64,000 bases of DNA, taken from contig JALLLS010000114.1 in NCBI GenBank assembly GCA_025094145.1, positions 26,314 through 90,313 on the forward strand. The letters run 5' to 3'. Position numbers and translations under genes: made by a program. Source of the DNA: Spinellus fusiger (taxonomy: Eukaryota; Mucoromycota; Mucoromycetes; Mucorales; Phycomycetaceae). Shown piece after piece: positions 34,241 to 43,751 of the stretch. Each line of letters begins with the position of its first letter. Position 1 is the first letter of the stretch. The notes beneath the pieces are model-generated. The model was not told where the DNA came from, ran no database searches, and saw only the letters and a program-made list of their open reading frames with translations.

Positions 34241-36016
34241 ATGAACAGCAACAACCATTCCTTCATGCCAGAACCCAGTCGCACCCAATTCGAAACATAC
34301 GAAGGACTCGTGGAATATGCCATGACATTTGCTAAAGAGAATGGCTATGCTTTAGTGACCAAGCGTACCAGAAAAGATAAAGCCGGCTTCATCAAACACA
34401 TTGACTTGAAGTGTGACCTTGGTGGACACTATCACAACAGATGTGGGCTGACAGAAGAAAACCGCAAACGAAAGTCATCAACAAAGCTTATTGGCTGTCC
34501 CTTTGGCTGGAAGGGATGTAGAAGAGCCGGGATATGGTACCTTGAAGTCTGTAATAACAGCCATAACCACGAGCCTTCCACCACCTTGTCAGGTCATGCC
34601 AAGGCCCACCGTCTTACTCTCCGCCACCAAGAGAGAGTGGAGCAGATGACAGCAGCTGGAATACGACCCAGAGAAATCCTTTCTTCTCTTATGTTAGAAG
34701 ACCCTACTATCATTCTATCAGCAAGAACTATCTATAATGCTCGTAATAGAATCCGCCTGTCTCGTATGAGTGAAATGACCTCTATCCATACATTGGTCAA
34801 TCGACTCCCAGAGAACGAGTATAAGTTCTCCACTCAACTGGATGCAGATCGGCAAGTCACTCGCTTCTTTATTGCTCCCAACGAGTCCATCACCCTTACG
34901 CGCAAATACCCCTATGTGTTTCGAATGGAGCCTACTTATAAGAACAGAAGATTTAGAATGCCTCTCTTGGAAGTCATTGGCATCACCAGCCAAAATACCA
35001 TGTTCTGTTCTTGTTTTGTGTTTCTTAAGGAAGAAAAGGAAGAGGACTATGCTTGGGCTCTATTGCAGATGAAGCAGCATCTATTTGATGGATTGCAGAT
35101 GCCGGCTGTCATTGTGACAGACCGTGGGCCAGCATTAATGACTGCGATAGAACGTCAGTGGCCTGAATCAGCCAATGTGTTGTGTCAGTGGCATATTGAG
35201 AAGGATGTTTTGGCCAGGTGTAGAAAACATTTTGCTTTTGAAGAAGATTGGCTCACTTTTATGGGAATGTGGAGGGCCATTGTGAAGTCAGTGACAGTGG
35301 AGCAATTCCTGCAACAGTGGGAGAAGCTTGTCATAGCCTGTGGAAGCAAACCAGACGTGCTGGCCTATTTGCAGCAGACATGGCTGCCTCATAAAGAGCA
35401 GTTTGTAGTTACCTGGACAAAGCAATGGATGCACTTGGGAATAGTATTGACTTTAAACGCAGAAGGGGATTATCCCACCTTGAAGCAATACCTAAAGGCA
35501 TCCTCTGGCGACCTTCTTGTAGTGTGGGAGAAAATAACACTTACAATTAGGAACCAGCTCAGGGAGATTGGTACTCAAGAGAGGAGAGATCTGTCAAATC
35601 AGCCTCTTTATCTTGAGAGACCCATCTTTGCTGATGTAAACAAAAGAGTCTCAGTGTTTGCAATGAAGAAGGTATACGAGCAGTACCTGAAGGCTGTCCG
35701 TGCCACGCCCATCTCTCCTTTACCAGTATGTACCCTCTCCTTTACTACTACCATGGGCATGCCGTGCTCTCACCTTATTCAACGGCGTCTACATGACAAT
35801 TCTTCCTTTTCCCTCACTCTGCAGGACTTCCACCCACAATGGCACATAACCCTCCCTCAACAAGTAGTCTTACCTGTGGAGCCACAACAGGAGTTTACTA
35901 TCAATGCAGCCATGGAGCTCATAAAGAGGAATTTTGACTCTTGGTCACCAGAGGAACAGCATGCCGCTATTGAAGCATTGTTTGTTATAGGTAGTTCATC
36001 CTCTGTGGCTCCATAG
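34241..36016 (+). CDS. FAR1/MULE transposase-derived protein
   Basis: An intron-free intact frame of 591 residues. Residues about 15-112 form a FAR1/WRKY-GCM1-type zinc domain (CDLGG, GCPFGW, NNSHNHEP). Residues about 215-345 are the MULE transposase core (PTYKNRRFRMPLLEVIG, EEDYAWALLQMK, VIVTDRGPALM, CQWHIEKDVLARC). The first catalytic Asp of the D-TYKTN motif is replaced by Glu230, while Asp294 and the C315/H318 motif are kept. The C-terminal SWIM zinc finger is only partial (CTLSF...GMPCSHL), with the first CxC reduced to CxLS. Intact length with altered catalytic residues suggests a domesticated transcription factor like plant FHY3/FAR1, or a recently dead MULE; I saw no obvious long terminal inverted repeats. 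Confidence 0.8.
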   Translation: MNSNNHSFMPEPSRTQFETYEGLVEYAMTFAKENGYALVTKRTRKDKAGFIKHIDLKCDLGGHYHNRCGLTEENRKRKSSTKLIGCPFGWKGCRRAGIWYLEVCNNSHNHEPSTTLSGHAKAHRLTLRHQERVEQMTAAGIRPREILSSLMLEDPTIILSARTIYNARNRIRLSRMSEMTSIHTLVNRLPENEYKFSTQLDADRQVTRFFIAPNESITLTRKYPYVFRMEPTYKNRRFRMPLLEVIGITSQNTMFCSCFVFLKEEKEEDYAWALLQMKQHLFDGLQMPAVIVTDRGPALMTAIERQWPESANVLCQWHIEKDVLARCRKHFAFEEDWLTFMGMWRAIVKSVTVEQFLQQWEKLVIACGSKPDVLAYLQQTWLPHKEQFVVTWTKQWMHLGIVLTLNAEGDYPTLKQYLKASSGDLLVVWEKITLTIRNQLREIGTQERRDLSNQPLYLERPIFADVNKRVSVFAMKKVYEQYLKAVRATPISPLPVCTLSFTTTMGMPCSHLIQRRLHDNSSFSLTLQDFHPQWHITLPQQVVLPVEPQQEFTINAAMELIKRNFDSWSPEEQHAAIEALFVIGSSSSVAP

Positions 36017-38428
36017 AGTCTTTTTGTATCAACCATTGCATGTGGAAGGTGGGGAAATAGAAATGTGTAAATTGTGTCGGGACATGGGGCATAATGTACG
36101 GTATTGTAGAATGGTAGTTGTATAGAAAGTAGATTAGATGAAGGATAAAAGATAATATTGTTATTTGTATAGTTAGCATCAGCAGTAAGACTGTTGAAGT
36201 GTAAATATAAGATGAAAGGCTAGACGTATTACCAAGTGGTATAGATTGAAGAACATCCCTCCAGCAGACATCTAACAGTATTTCTTGGAGCTATTAATAT
36301 TGCATAATTATGTGAATATAATAGTAGTATATTATCTTTTTATAAAACACAGTTAAGAGAAAGAAGCATATTATATTTTCTGGTACAGAACACATAATGC
36401 TGGGATGATACTAGATCAAGGTATAATAACAATAGGGTTATAAACTATTATTTTGATGAAATGATTAAAAAAAAACTTCTATAAGGGCATCCGTCGTTGC
36501 CTTATTATTTATGAGGTTTATTTGTCAATATACTATTATTATTCCCAAGTCAATGTAGTCTTGACTCAAGAAGATTCATTTGTCGTAATAATATACAGGA
36601 CATTATTTATCATGAGAAATAATACTGCCACACTCAATTGAATCCTTGGTTCATGGAATTTCATCAGAATGAGAACAGTGAGTTTTCATTACAAGAAGAG
36701 AGAGAGAGGGGGGGGTTGGTGTTGAACTTGCATAACAATAAATTCAAAATATGACAGATAGATGCCAGGCTGTCATTGATGCCAAAGGAGGCCATACAAA
36801 ATATTAACTATATTATTATTTTATCTTCTATAATTAAAGATAGTGAGCCTTAGTATGCTTAAGTGTGAAGCTTCTAAATCAAATGTAAAATGTTTTATTT
36901 TATGAAAATGTTCTATCTATTTCGTCCTGATATTTATACTCAAAGGTATTATATTCAATTGAGAGTGATTCTATAATGATTTATCACACTCTATTCCAAG
37001 ATAAAGTTGTATCTAATGAATTCATAAGACTATTACAATAATAAAGTAAAAATAGTATCTATTCTTTCTGGTCAACAGATATACTATTATTATTATTATT
37101 ATGAATAGGAATAGGAACATTAAGGCATCCGTCTATCTTTTTAATGGTCAGACAATACTGCTTTATAGAAGAGAATGGCATAATTAAGATTGTATTTATT
37201 CTGTTGATCTTTTTATTGACAATGCAGAATGATATTCTTTCATTGTCTTATTGGTGTTGTTTACTCATTTACCTATTTTTATCAATTCCTTTTCTCTCCA
37301 TCTAATCTATAAAAATATTTTATTTTTACTTCCTGATTCCCCAACAATGTTTCTATTATATTTTTTGTTCTTCCTCTTGGCTGTTCTCTATTGGCAATAT
37401 AGCAGCACTAGTGGTTGGTTCTTTACAAAAAAAAACTCCTTGGCACACACTCTGTCCATCTCCATGTCACTCAACAATTAGAACAAATTAATTAAATATT
37501 ATATATTAAATTAATCTATAGACTCTGGTTAATTATCTTTTTCTTTCTTTCTACAATTATATGTTTTATAGACCCTAAATACAGTAGAAAATAAAACTAA
37601 GTTCTTTCATTCCTGTGGCATTATAGGTTCAGTCTCAGAAATATAAAAATACAATTTATTATGCATGATAATAATTATCACTCATCACTTAAAACATTAA
37701 ATTTCATACAACATAATTATTCTAAAATTCAATTTCCAAACACATGGACAAGATGAATTTCATAAGACTCATTCTATGCCCATTCTATAATTGTATATAT
37801 TTTAATTCTACACTTACTTAATATGGTTAAGAGACAACACTAGCCGAAATGAATTTCCTAATGAATCGTTAGAGCAATGGTTTTTTATTTTTATTTTTAT
37901 TTTTCATTCTTGTTGTTTTTATTCCTCTCTTATCCAGCACTACCAAAATTACTAATATTATTCATGTTACCAAGACTTCCAAAATGACCAATACCATAAA
38001 TATTGCCAAAACTGTCTTAATTAGTCAGAATCACCATAACAATAGCGACAAATCAAGTATTAAACCTTAATGCTTTGTTTTTATTTTGTTTTTGTATTCA
38101 TCATTAAAGAATGATTTATCAAAAGCACTGGATAAAAAGGCAGAAAATGACATAACCACCCAAACCAAGCAAAATAAAGGTATGATATCTCCGCTTCCAG
38201 TGCCATCTCAGTACTATTTTCCTGATAGAAGCAACAATGGTGTGACATTGAAAAGAGAATATATTATTTTAAAAGAGGATAATAATATGAAATACAGTTG
38301 TAAATAGTAACAGGCTATTTAAATAGAGTAGAATATAAATAGTTCAGGAGACTAGTAAAAGAATAGATATGGAAAAGCAGAGTATTAGAGTAAGAGTGTA
38401 AACTAGTAAAGCATTGTAGGTATTCATT
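36017..38428. other. Intergenic DNA with a Tc1 3' scrap
   Basis: No gene is supported. At about 36755-36805 a plus-strand segment encodes RCQAVIDAKGGHTKY and a stop, the C-terminal end of Tc1-like transposases, with nothing recognisable upstream. ATT/TAT simple repeats lie near 37084-37101. Confidence 0.5.
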
Positions 38429-40538
38429 TTAAGCAGAGACTTGAAGGGCAGAAGAGGGAACAATAGAAGTACTCAGTGGTGTTTCATTCTCAGCCAATGC
38501 CTCTACTTCGGTGGATTCAGGAGCAATGGTCTGTTCTTCGGATTCCTCAACAGTGCTTGTCAAGGCCTTTTCTTTCTTGTCCTTCTTATCCTTCTTGTCC
38601 TTGTCCTTCTTGGAGAAGCGAAGGATTTGAGTCAGACGACGGCTCAAAGGTGAGCTAGGGCGAGAAGGTGATTTGGTGTGTTCTTCTTTGGCATGGACTT
38701 CTTCTGTGACTGCTTTGGGCTCTGTTCATCGATAAAATAGTAATTAATACAAATGGACTCACTTTATGATTTGACCAATCAATTAGAGAGTATTAGGCAG
38801 TAAAGAGATTCATTCCTTATGTCTGTCCCACATCTCACCCATTGACAGTTCATGACTACTTACCAGCAACAGTAGGTTCAGCTACAGGCTCTACGACCTG
38901 TGTAGATTGGGCAGGCTCTACAGGCTCCTCAACTTCCTCATGCTTGACAGCCTTTTCGACATCCTTCTTCTTGCCAAACAGCTTACCAACAAAGGAGTGG
39001 CGCTTGATGTGTCCAAGTACATTGGATTCCTTGTGGGTTTCCTTGGGAGAATCCTTGGGAGGAACAGCAGGGGCAGCCACTTCTTCAGCAACAGTCTCGG
39101 TGATGGTCTCAGCAGCAGACACCTCGGGAACAGCCTCAACAACAGCAGGCACCTCGGGAACAGTCTCGATAGCAGCAGGCACCTCGGGAACAGTCTCGAT
39201 AGCAGCAGGCACCTCGGGAACAGTCTCGATAGCAGCAGGCACCTCGGGAACAGTCTCGATAGCAGCAGGCACCTCGGGAACAGTCTCGATAGCAGCAGGC
39301 ACCTCAGCAACAGCCTCAACAACAACAGGCACCTCAGCAACAGCCTCAACAACAACAGGCACCTCGGGAACAGCCTCAACAACAGCAGGCACCTCAGCAA
39401 CAGTCTCGATAGCAGCAGTTTCAATGGGAGCCTCAACCTCAGCAGGAGTCTCAACAGCAGCCTCAACGGGTGCCTTTACAGTAGCAACAGCAGCAGCAGC
39501 AATCACACTATCAGCAGCAGCAGCAACTGCATCAGCAATGGTAGAGGATTCTGCCTCAGTCTCTACAGCCTTTACTTGGCTTTCTTCTTTATCTTCGGTA
39601 GAGGAGCTCACCACTTCAGACACCTCAGCAGCAACCTCATGTTCCTGAGATACATCTATAATATAGGACAAGCCTAATGAGTACCTATAGACAAATGCTT
39701 ATCTTACCTTCAGCAGCATGTTCTTCGTGTTTGGCGGCATTCTAAATTTATAATAAAAAGAAATCAGAAATCACAACTCAATAAGATCATCACATCCACA
39801 GTTACACCAGCCATGCTAAACACAATACCAAACTAGGCAATGTTTTGGTGCAACCAACCCAATAGAAATAAAGAACTTCTTAATTACCTTGCCACGGCTG
39901 AAAATGCCACTCAAGAAGTTAGATTTGCGTCTCTCCAATTTCTCATCAGAGTGATCCTCCATGGGCAAAGTATGAGTCACATCAGTCTCAGTAGCAGTCT
40001 CAGTAGCATTAGCAACTTCAGGCACAGGAGAAGTCTCATCAGCAGTCTCATCAGCAGTCTCAACAATAGTCTCGACAGTAGGTGATTCTACATGGTGTTC
40101 AGACACAGGAGAGGTCTCGGACTCCTTATCAGCATGGCCAGATAAGGAGCGCTTGGCCTTGTTGATAAAGAGAGAGAAGCGGCTGGATGAGGACCGGGAA
40201 GGAGTGGGGATAGGTGGGAGCTCCTTTTGAATTTCATTGGTGTTCTCAATGCTGGCGTGGGATTCGGGCACAACAATGGTTTCTTCGGGAGTAGCAGCTA
40301 CAGCAGGGACTTCTGGGGTTTCCTCAACAGTAGTAGGTTCTTGGGCAGCAGGGACTTCTGGAACCACTGGCTCAGTGGACTTATCTTGAGCAGTCTCCTG
40401 GACCGTCTCCTGGACAGTCTCCTCTGCAGGAACAGGCACCTCAGTATCAGCAGTAACAGCAGCATCAGCCACTAATTCAGGAACAGCATCAGCAGCAACA
40501 GGCACAGGCACAGGAATGGTAGAATCTTGGGTAGACAT
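38429..40538 (-). CDS. Acidic Glu/Val/Pro/Ala-repeat protein, function unknown
   Basis: Four exons fit: 40538-39888, 39741-39708, 39655-38864 and 38721-38429, giving about 589 residues. Most of the chain is low-complexity and acidic, probably disordered. The third exon carries about eleven decapeptide repeats of the type EVPAAIETVP or EVPVVVEAVA, encoded by 30-bp DNA repeats at about 39110-39420. Short basic, Ser/Phe-containing islands stand out: RFSLFINKAKRSLSG, KSNFLSGIFSRGK, SFVGKLFGKKKD and LSRRLTQILRFSKKDKDKK. They look like four versions of one membrane- or partner-binding motif spaced by acidic linkers. There is no signal peptide or transmembrane helix. Antisense frames across the repeats are artefacts. 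I do not recognise the family; a scaffold role is inference. Confidence 0.75.
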
Positions 40539-40903
40539 GAGAAAGAAGATCGAATCAAGAAGAGAATCAAGTTACCACTGAAAAAGTGAATTCTGTCAAT
40601 TTATCGATAAATGATGCGGAGTTGTCGTCTGAGTCATTTGTCTTTACCACTCTGGGTCGATCCATAACATCAGGTGGCGGCACATTATGGCACGTGATAA
40701 AAACACCGTTCATGGTAAACAACCTCTCAATGTGACTGCTAATGGTGCAATGAGAGCTTCTCTCTCACCCACTACACCCACTCTCAATAAATATATACAC
40801 ACACACCCTTTCTTATATATATATACACTCTTTCTTATATACACACACACACACACATGCACATATATATACACTTTCAAGACCAAAAGAGAATTTATTG
40901 CAC
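40539..40903. other. Spacer with TA/CA dinucleotide repeats
   Basis: Separates the start of the acidic-repeat gene from the 3' end of the uL22 gene. It contains (AC)n and (TA)n runs at about 40793-40875, but no gene. Confidence 0.7.
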
Positions 40904-41449
40904 TTAAGCAGAGAGACGAGTCTTGCGTGCCAACTGACGGGCATTCAAACGGACCACCTTCTTATCATCAGCCTTGGGGACAGCCTCTTCCTTCTCAGTG
41001 AGGATGACCTCAATGTGGGATGGAGATGTCATGTAAGGGTTGATTCTACCGTGAGCACGGAAGGTTCTGCGACGGTGCTTGGGTGCCTGGTTGACAATGA
41101 CGCTGGAGATGTACAATTCCTCAACGTTCAATCCCTTGGACTCAGCATTGGACTCGGCATTCTTCAAGAGGTCAGTGACGAACTTGACAGACTTGACGGG
41201 CCAGCGTCCCTGAGTGGTACCGAACTCCTTGGCCTGAGCAGTACGACCCACACCACCGTTGAAACGACGGAAGGGAATGGCTTGCTTGTGCTCAGTGACG
41301 TTGTTCAAGTAGCTGTAAGCCTTGGAGAGCTTAAGACCCTGGATAGCCACGGCAACTTCATGAGTGTTCTTGAAGTGAACGCGCAAGTAGGAGCCTCTGG
41401 ACTTGGCAGCCTTGGCGGGGTTGACGGGTGTAGCAGCGTATCTGACCAT
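40904..41449 (-). CDS. RPL17: Large-subunit ribosomal protein uL22 (eukaryotic L17)
   Basis: Structural protein of the 60S subunit near the exit tunnel. The single coding exon encodes 181 residues with the full family pattern: [13 protein letters not shown] near the start, [13 protein letters not shown], the [22 protein letters not shown] core and the tunnel-hairpin region with [19 protein letters not shown]. The coding part has no intron, but just upstream (about 41457-41540) a GT...CTCTTTAG interval looks like a 5' UTR intron, common in fungal ribosomal protein genes. The gene is divergent from the RBM48-like gene, with 218 bp between the two start codons. Confidence 0.96.
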   Translation of the reverse strand: MVRYAATPVNPAKAAKSRGSYLRVHFKNTHEVAVAIQGLKLSKAYSYLNNVTEHKQAIPFRRFNGGVGRTAQAKEFGTTQGRWPVKSVKFVTDLLKNAESNAESKGLNVEELYISSVIVNQAPKHRRRTFRAHGRINPYMTSPSHIEVILTEKEEAVPKADDKKVVRLNARQLARKTRLSA

Positions 41450-41667
41450 GATGTCTAAAGAGGTTAATCTTTATTTCCTGTATCCATCGGTACTGCAGCG
41501 TTTCCATCCATCTGTCGTCTACTGTTGTGTTATAGCTAACCTTGTAAATACGCACAGCAAAAAGAGAAGGAGTGGTTGATGGCAAGGTCTTGCTGCCAAC
41601 ACGTCTGCAGTGCCGCCTTGGACAGTCACATGATTTTTAGAGGAGCGGCTGTGCTGATGTTGGCTGT
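41450..41667. promoter_or_regulatory. Shared divergent promoter region of uL22 and RBM48-like genes
   Basis: Only 218 bp separate the two start codons, part of which is probably the uL22 5' UTR intron. The core promoters of both genes must lie here or overlap the transcribed leaders. No TATA box is evident, as expected for ribosomal protein genes. Confidence 0.55.
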
Positions 41668-42264
41668 ATGGCTTCTCAACCAGACTATCGCCATTCACTC
41701 ACCCCTCGTGCAGTGAAAGTTTATTCGATAGCACAAGAGTCACGTCATCTTGTTCTGATCAATGTTCCCAGTCTTGGATTATCAGGAGAAGTACTAACAC
41801 TGTGCAGCAACTATGGCACAGTAGAAGAGGTATTGATGATGGACCATCATGAACATGCTACAGAATTCACAGATGTGTTCTATGTGCGCATGGACTCTGT
41901 TGTTTCTGCAAGGAGACTCAAGAAGTCTATAGATGATAAGCCTTTCTATGCTAATCTGCTCACGATTGCCTATGCACCAGACTATGAGACAGTGCATGAC
42001 GCACGTCTCAAACTGCAGCAGCGCAAAGACACACTCCACTGCTTCTTTACTCCTAAACCACACGTGACCAAGACACTTCCTGCTCCACCCAACTATAAGG
42101 CACTGGAGATAAGCAACACCCAACAACAACAGGCAGTATGGAGAGCCCATCCTCTTCACGAACCGAATCCTCAAGTCACTATGGAGATCCAGTGCCGCAC
42201 TCGCACTCGCACTCCCACCGCACCAGCGCCATTAAAGCCAGTCACTCAGCGACGAAGAATCTAA
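41668..42264 (+). CDS. RBM48: RBM48-like RNA-binding protein (minor spliceosome factor)
   Basis: Encodes 198 residues without introns. Residues about 8-115 carry the characteristic RBM48 start (TPRAVKVYSIAQESRHLVLINVP) followed by an RRM with the helix and strand pattern of that family: YGTVEEVLMMD, TEFTDVFYVRM, ARRLKKSIDDKPFYANLLTIAYAPDYETV and ARLKLQQRK. In animals and plants RBM48 works with ARMC7 in splicing of U12-type introns. The C-terminal 60 residues are Pro/Gln/Thr-rich and unconserved. It is shorter than the animal protein, which has a longer tail. The assignment rests on this motif order. Confidence 0.82.
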   Translation: MASQPDYRHSLTPRAVKVYSIAQESRHLVLINVPSLGLSGEVLTLCSNYGTVEEVLMMDHHEHATEFTDVFYVRMDSVVSARRLKKSIDDKPFYANLLTIAYAPDYETVHDARLKLQQRKDTLHCFFTPKPHVTKTLPAPPNYKALEISNTQQQQAVWRAHPLHEPNPQVTMEIQCRTRTRTPTAPAPLKPVTQRRRI

Positions 42265-42764
42265 GGAGTATGTCCGCCCTAAAGGTCTTCTTGGGTGTAA
42301 ATAGTCTTTTTCTGTGACTTACTTTTAAAAGTGACTTGCGGTAGGTTGTATGCTGTTTTTACCCAGTCCTCTTTACTTGCCCCCTTCTTTTTCTGTTTTT
42401 TTTTTCTCTTTTGCTATACATAATCATCCTAGACACTTGTTCATTCTCTAGTCCAAATCTGCTTATTGAAGTTTCCTTGAATTGTAAAGGAACACACTCG
42501 ACAGATACAACAAGCAAACACCATTGAAATAAAGACATTCTCTTCTTGGACTTACATCGCCTCACATTAAATATCCACACACGCACACCCACGCACACCC
42601 ATACACATACATACAAATATACATATATACATACAAATATACAAATATACAAATATACAAATATACATACAAATATACATACAAATATACATACAAATAT
42701 CCAAATATCCAAACACACACATTCACACACACATTCACACACAAGACAACAACAAAAAAATCGT
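42265..42764. other. Spacer and leader with ATAC/CACA repeats
   Basis: The 3' region of the RBM48-like gene is followed by an (ACAAATAT)n and (CACA)n simple repeat at about 42572-42745 that directly precedes the next start codon and is probably transcribed as its 5' leader. Confidence 0.65.
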
Positions 42765-43751
42765 ATGGCTACAGACGACCTATTTCCTACCCTCATTATT
42801 GCCAACGAAGACAAAAAGAAACAACTATTATGGACTGATATCACCACCAAGAAAAAAGTACCTTATAAACATAAACCAGTGATCTTAAGAGACCCTTTCG
42901 CAGGAATGAAGTCATGCGTAGACTATGAAGCAGAAATTGAGCGTCTGAAGGCACTTGTTCCCAAGGCAGAATCCAGGAAGCGCATATTCCCTCGTCCTAA
43001 ATCAACAGGCTCAAAAACAGAAACCAAACTTCCCCACAACAGTGCGTGGCATCCTACAGACTATGAGTTACGGCCGTGTGCCGAACCCACAAACTCAGTC
43101 CCCAACACTACCCAACTTCGTCGTCATGCCACTTCACCCTCTCGTCCCAAACCCTCTGTTCTCGATACCTTACAAACCCCTTGCACACTACACACACCCT
43201 TATGTCCCGAGTCATCTGAGCCTGAGGCACCCATAGAAGCACATTCCATCTGCCACAGTGGGCCTGTCATTAGCGAAGAAGAACGAGCACGCTTCATTGA
43301 GTTTGTACGTACTTGGACAGGTGGTTGGAGGGGGTGGGAAAGTGGGCGTGGTGGGGATATCCGAAAATCAAGCTCCCTGTGGGCTGAGCAAACCCCTTGG
43401 GACTCACCTGGCTACCAACGACGGTCACTTCAAGAGCCATTGGAGAGGAATCCTCTGGTGGCGAGCATGTCTACCAGTCCCTCGGTCAATCTACTCACTC
43501 GCTCAGAACCCTGCACACCGCTTGGACTCGAACCACGCGAGACAGCATGGCCGTGGCCTATAGCTCACATGCTCAATGCACCTGGTTATAACTTCCCTCA
43601 ACAGTCCACCTCTGTCAGTCACAGTGACTTGCAACGCACTGCCAGTCAGCAGAACTTTGGTGTGGGCACAATTGGGGATCGGCAGCGACGTGCAGAGACA
43701 GACTTGGTAGGACACATCCACAATAATGTCTGCGGTGATGTAAAGGTTTAA
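42765..43751 (+). CDS. Hypothetical protein, lineage-specific
   Basis: Encodes 328 residues from the ATG at 42765. The frame is open for 73 more codons upstream, but those derive from the microsatellite. The N-terminal 65 residues look folded and charged (LIIANEDKKKQLLWTDITTKKKVPYKHKPVILRDPFAGM), then EAEIERLKALVPKAE may form a short helix. A Pro/Ser/Thr-rich disordered stretch leads to a second conserved-looking block near residues 170-190 (EEERARFIEFVRTWTGGWRG). The tail is disordered. No signal peptide, membrane segment or known catalytic motif was seen. I do not recognise the family; it is probably a real gene because the frame is long and uninterrupted. Confidence 0.65.
   Translation: MATDDLFPTLIIANEDKKKQLLWTDITTKKKVPYKHKPVILRDPFAGMKSCVDYEAEIERLKALVPKAESRKRIFPRPKSTGSKTETKLPHNSAWHPTDYELRPCAEPTNSVPNTTQLRRHATSPSRPKPSVLDTLQTPCTLHTPLCPESSEPEAPIEAHSICHSGPVISEEERARFIEFVRTWTGGWRGWESGRGGDIRKSSSLWAEQTPWDSPGYQRRSLQEPLERNPLVASMSTSPSVNLLTRSEPCTPLGLEPRETAWPWPIAHMLNAPGYNFPQQSTSVSHSDLQRTASQQNFGVGTIGDRQRRAETDLVGHIHNNVCGDVKV

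Noticed and set aside
39110..39420. Regular 30-bp repeats that could be mistaken for a CRISPR array
   Set aside because: Units are directly contiguous without unique spacers and lie inside a eukaryotic coding exon.
38842..39677. Several long ORFs overlapping the acidic-repeat gene (Ser/Thr-, Asn/Ser- and Leu/Arg-rich)
   Set aside because: Generated by the 30-bp repeat; only the acidic frame continues across splice sites into the other exons.
42359..42850. 163-codon minus-strand ORF with Cys/Val/Tyr-rich translation
   Set aside because: It is the complement of the ATAC/CACA simple repeat and part of the neighbouring plus-strand gene.
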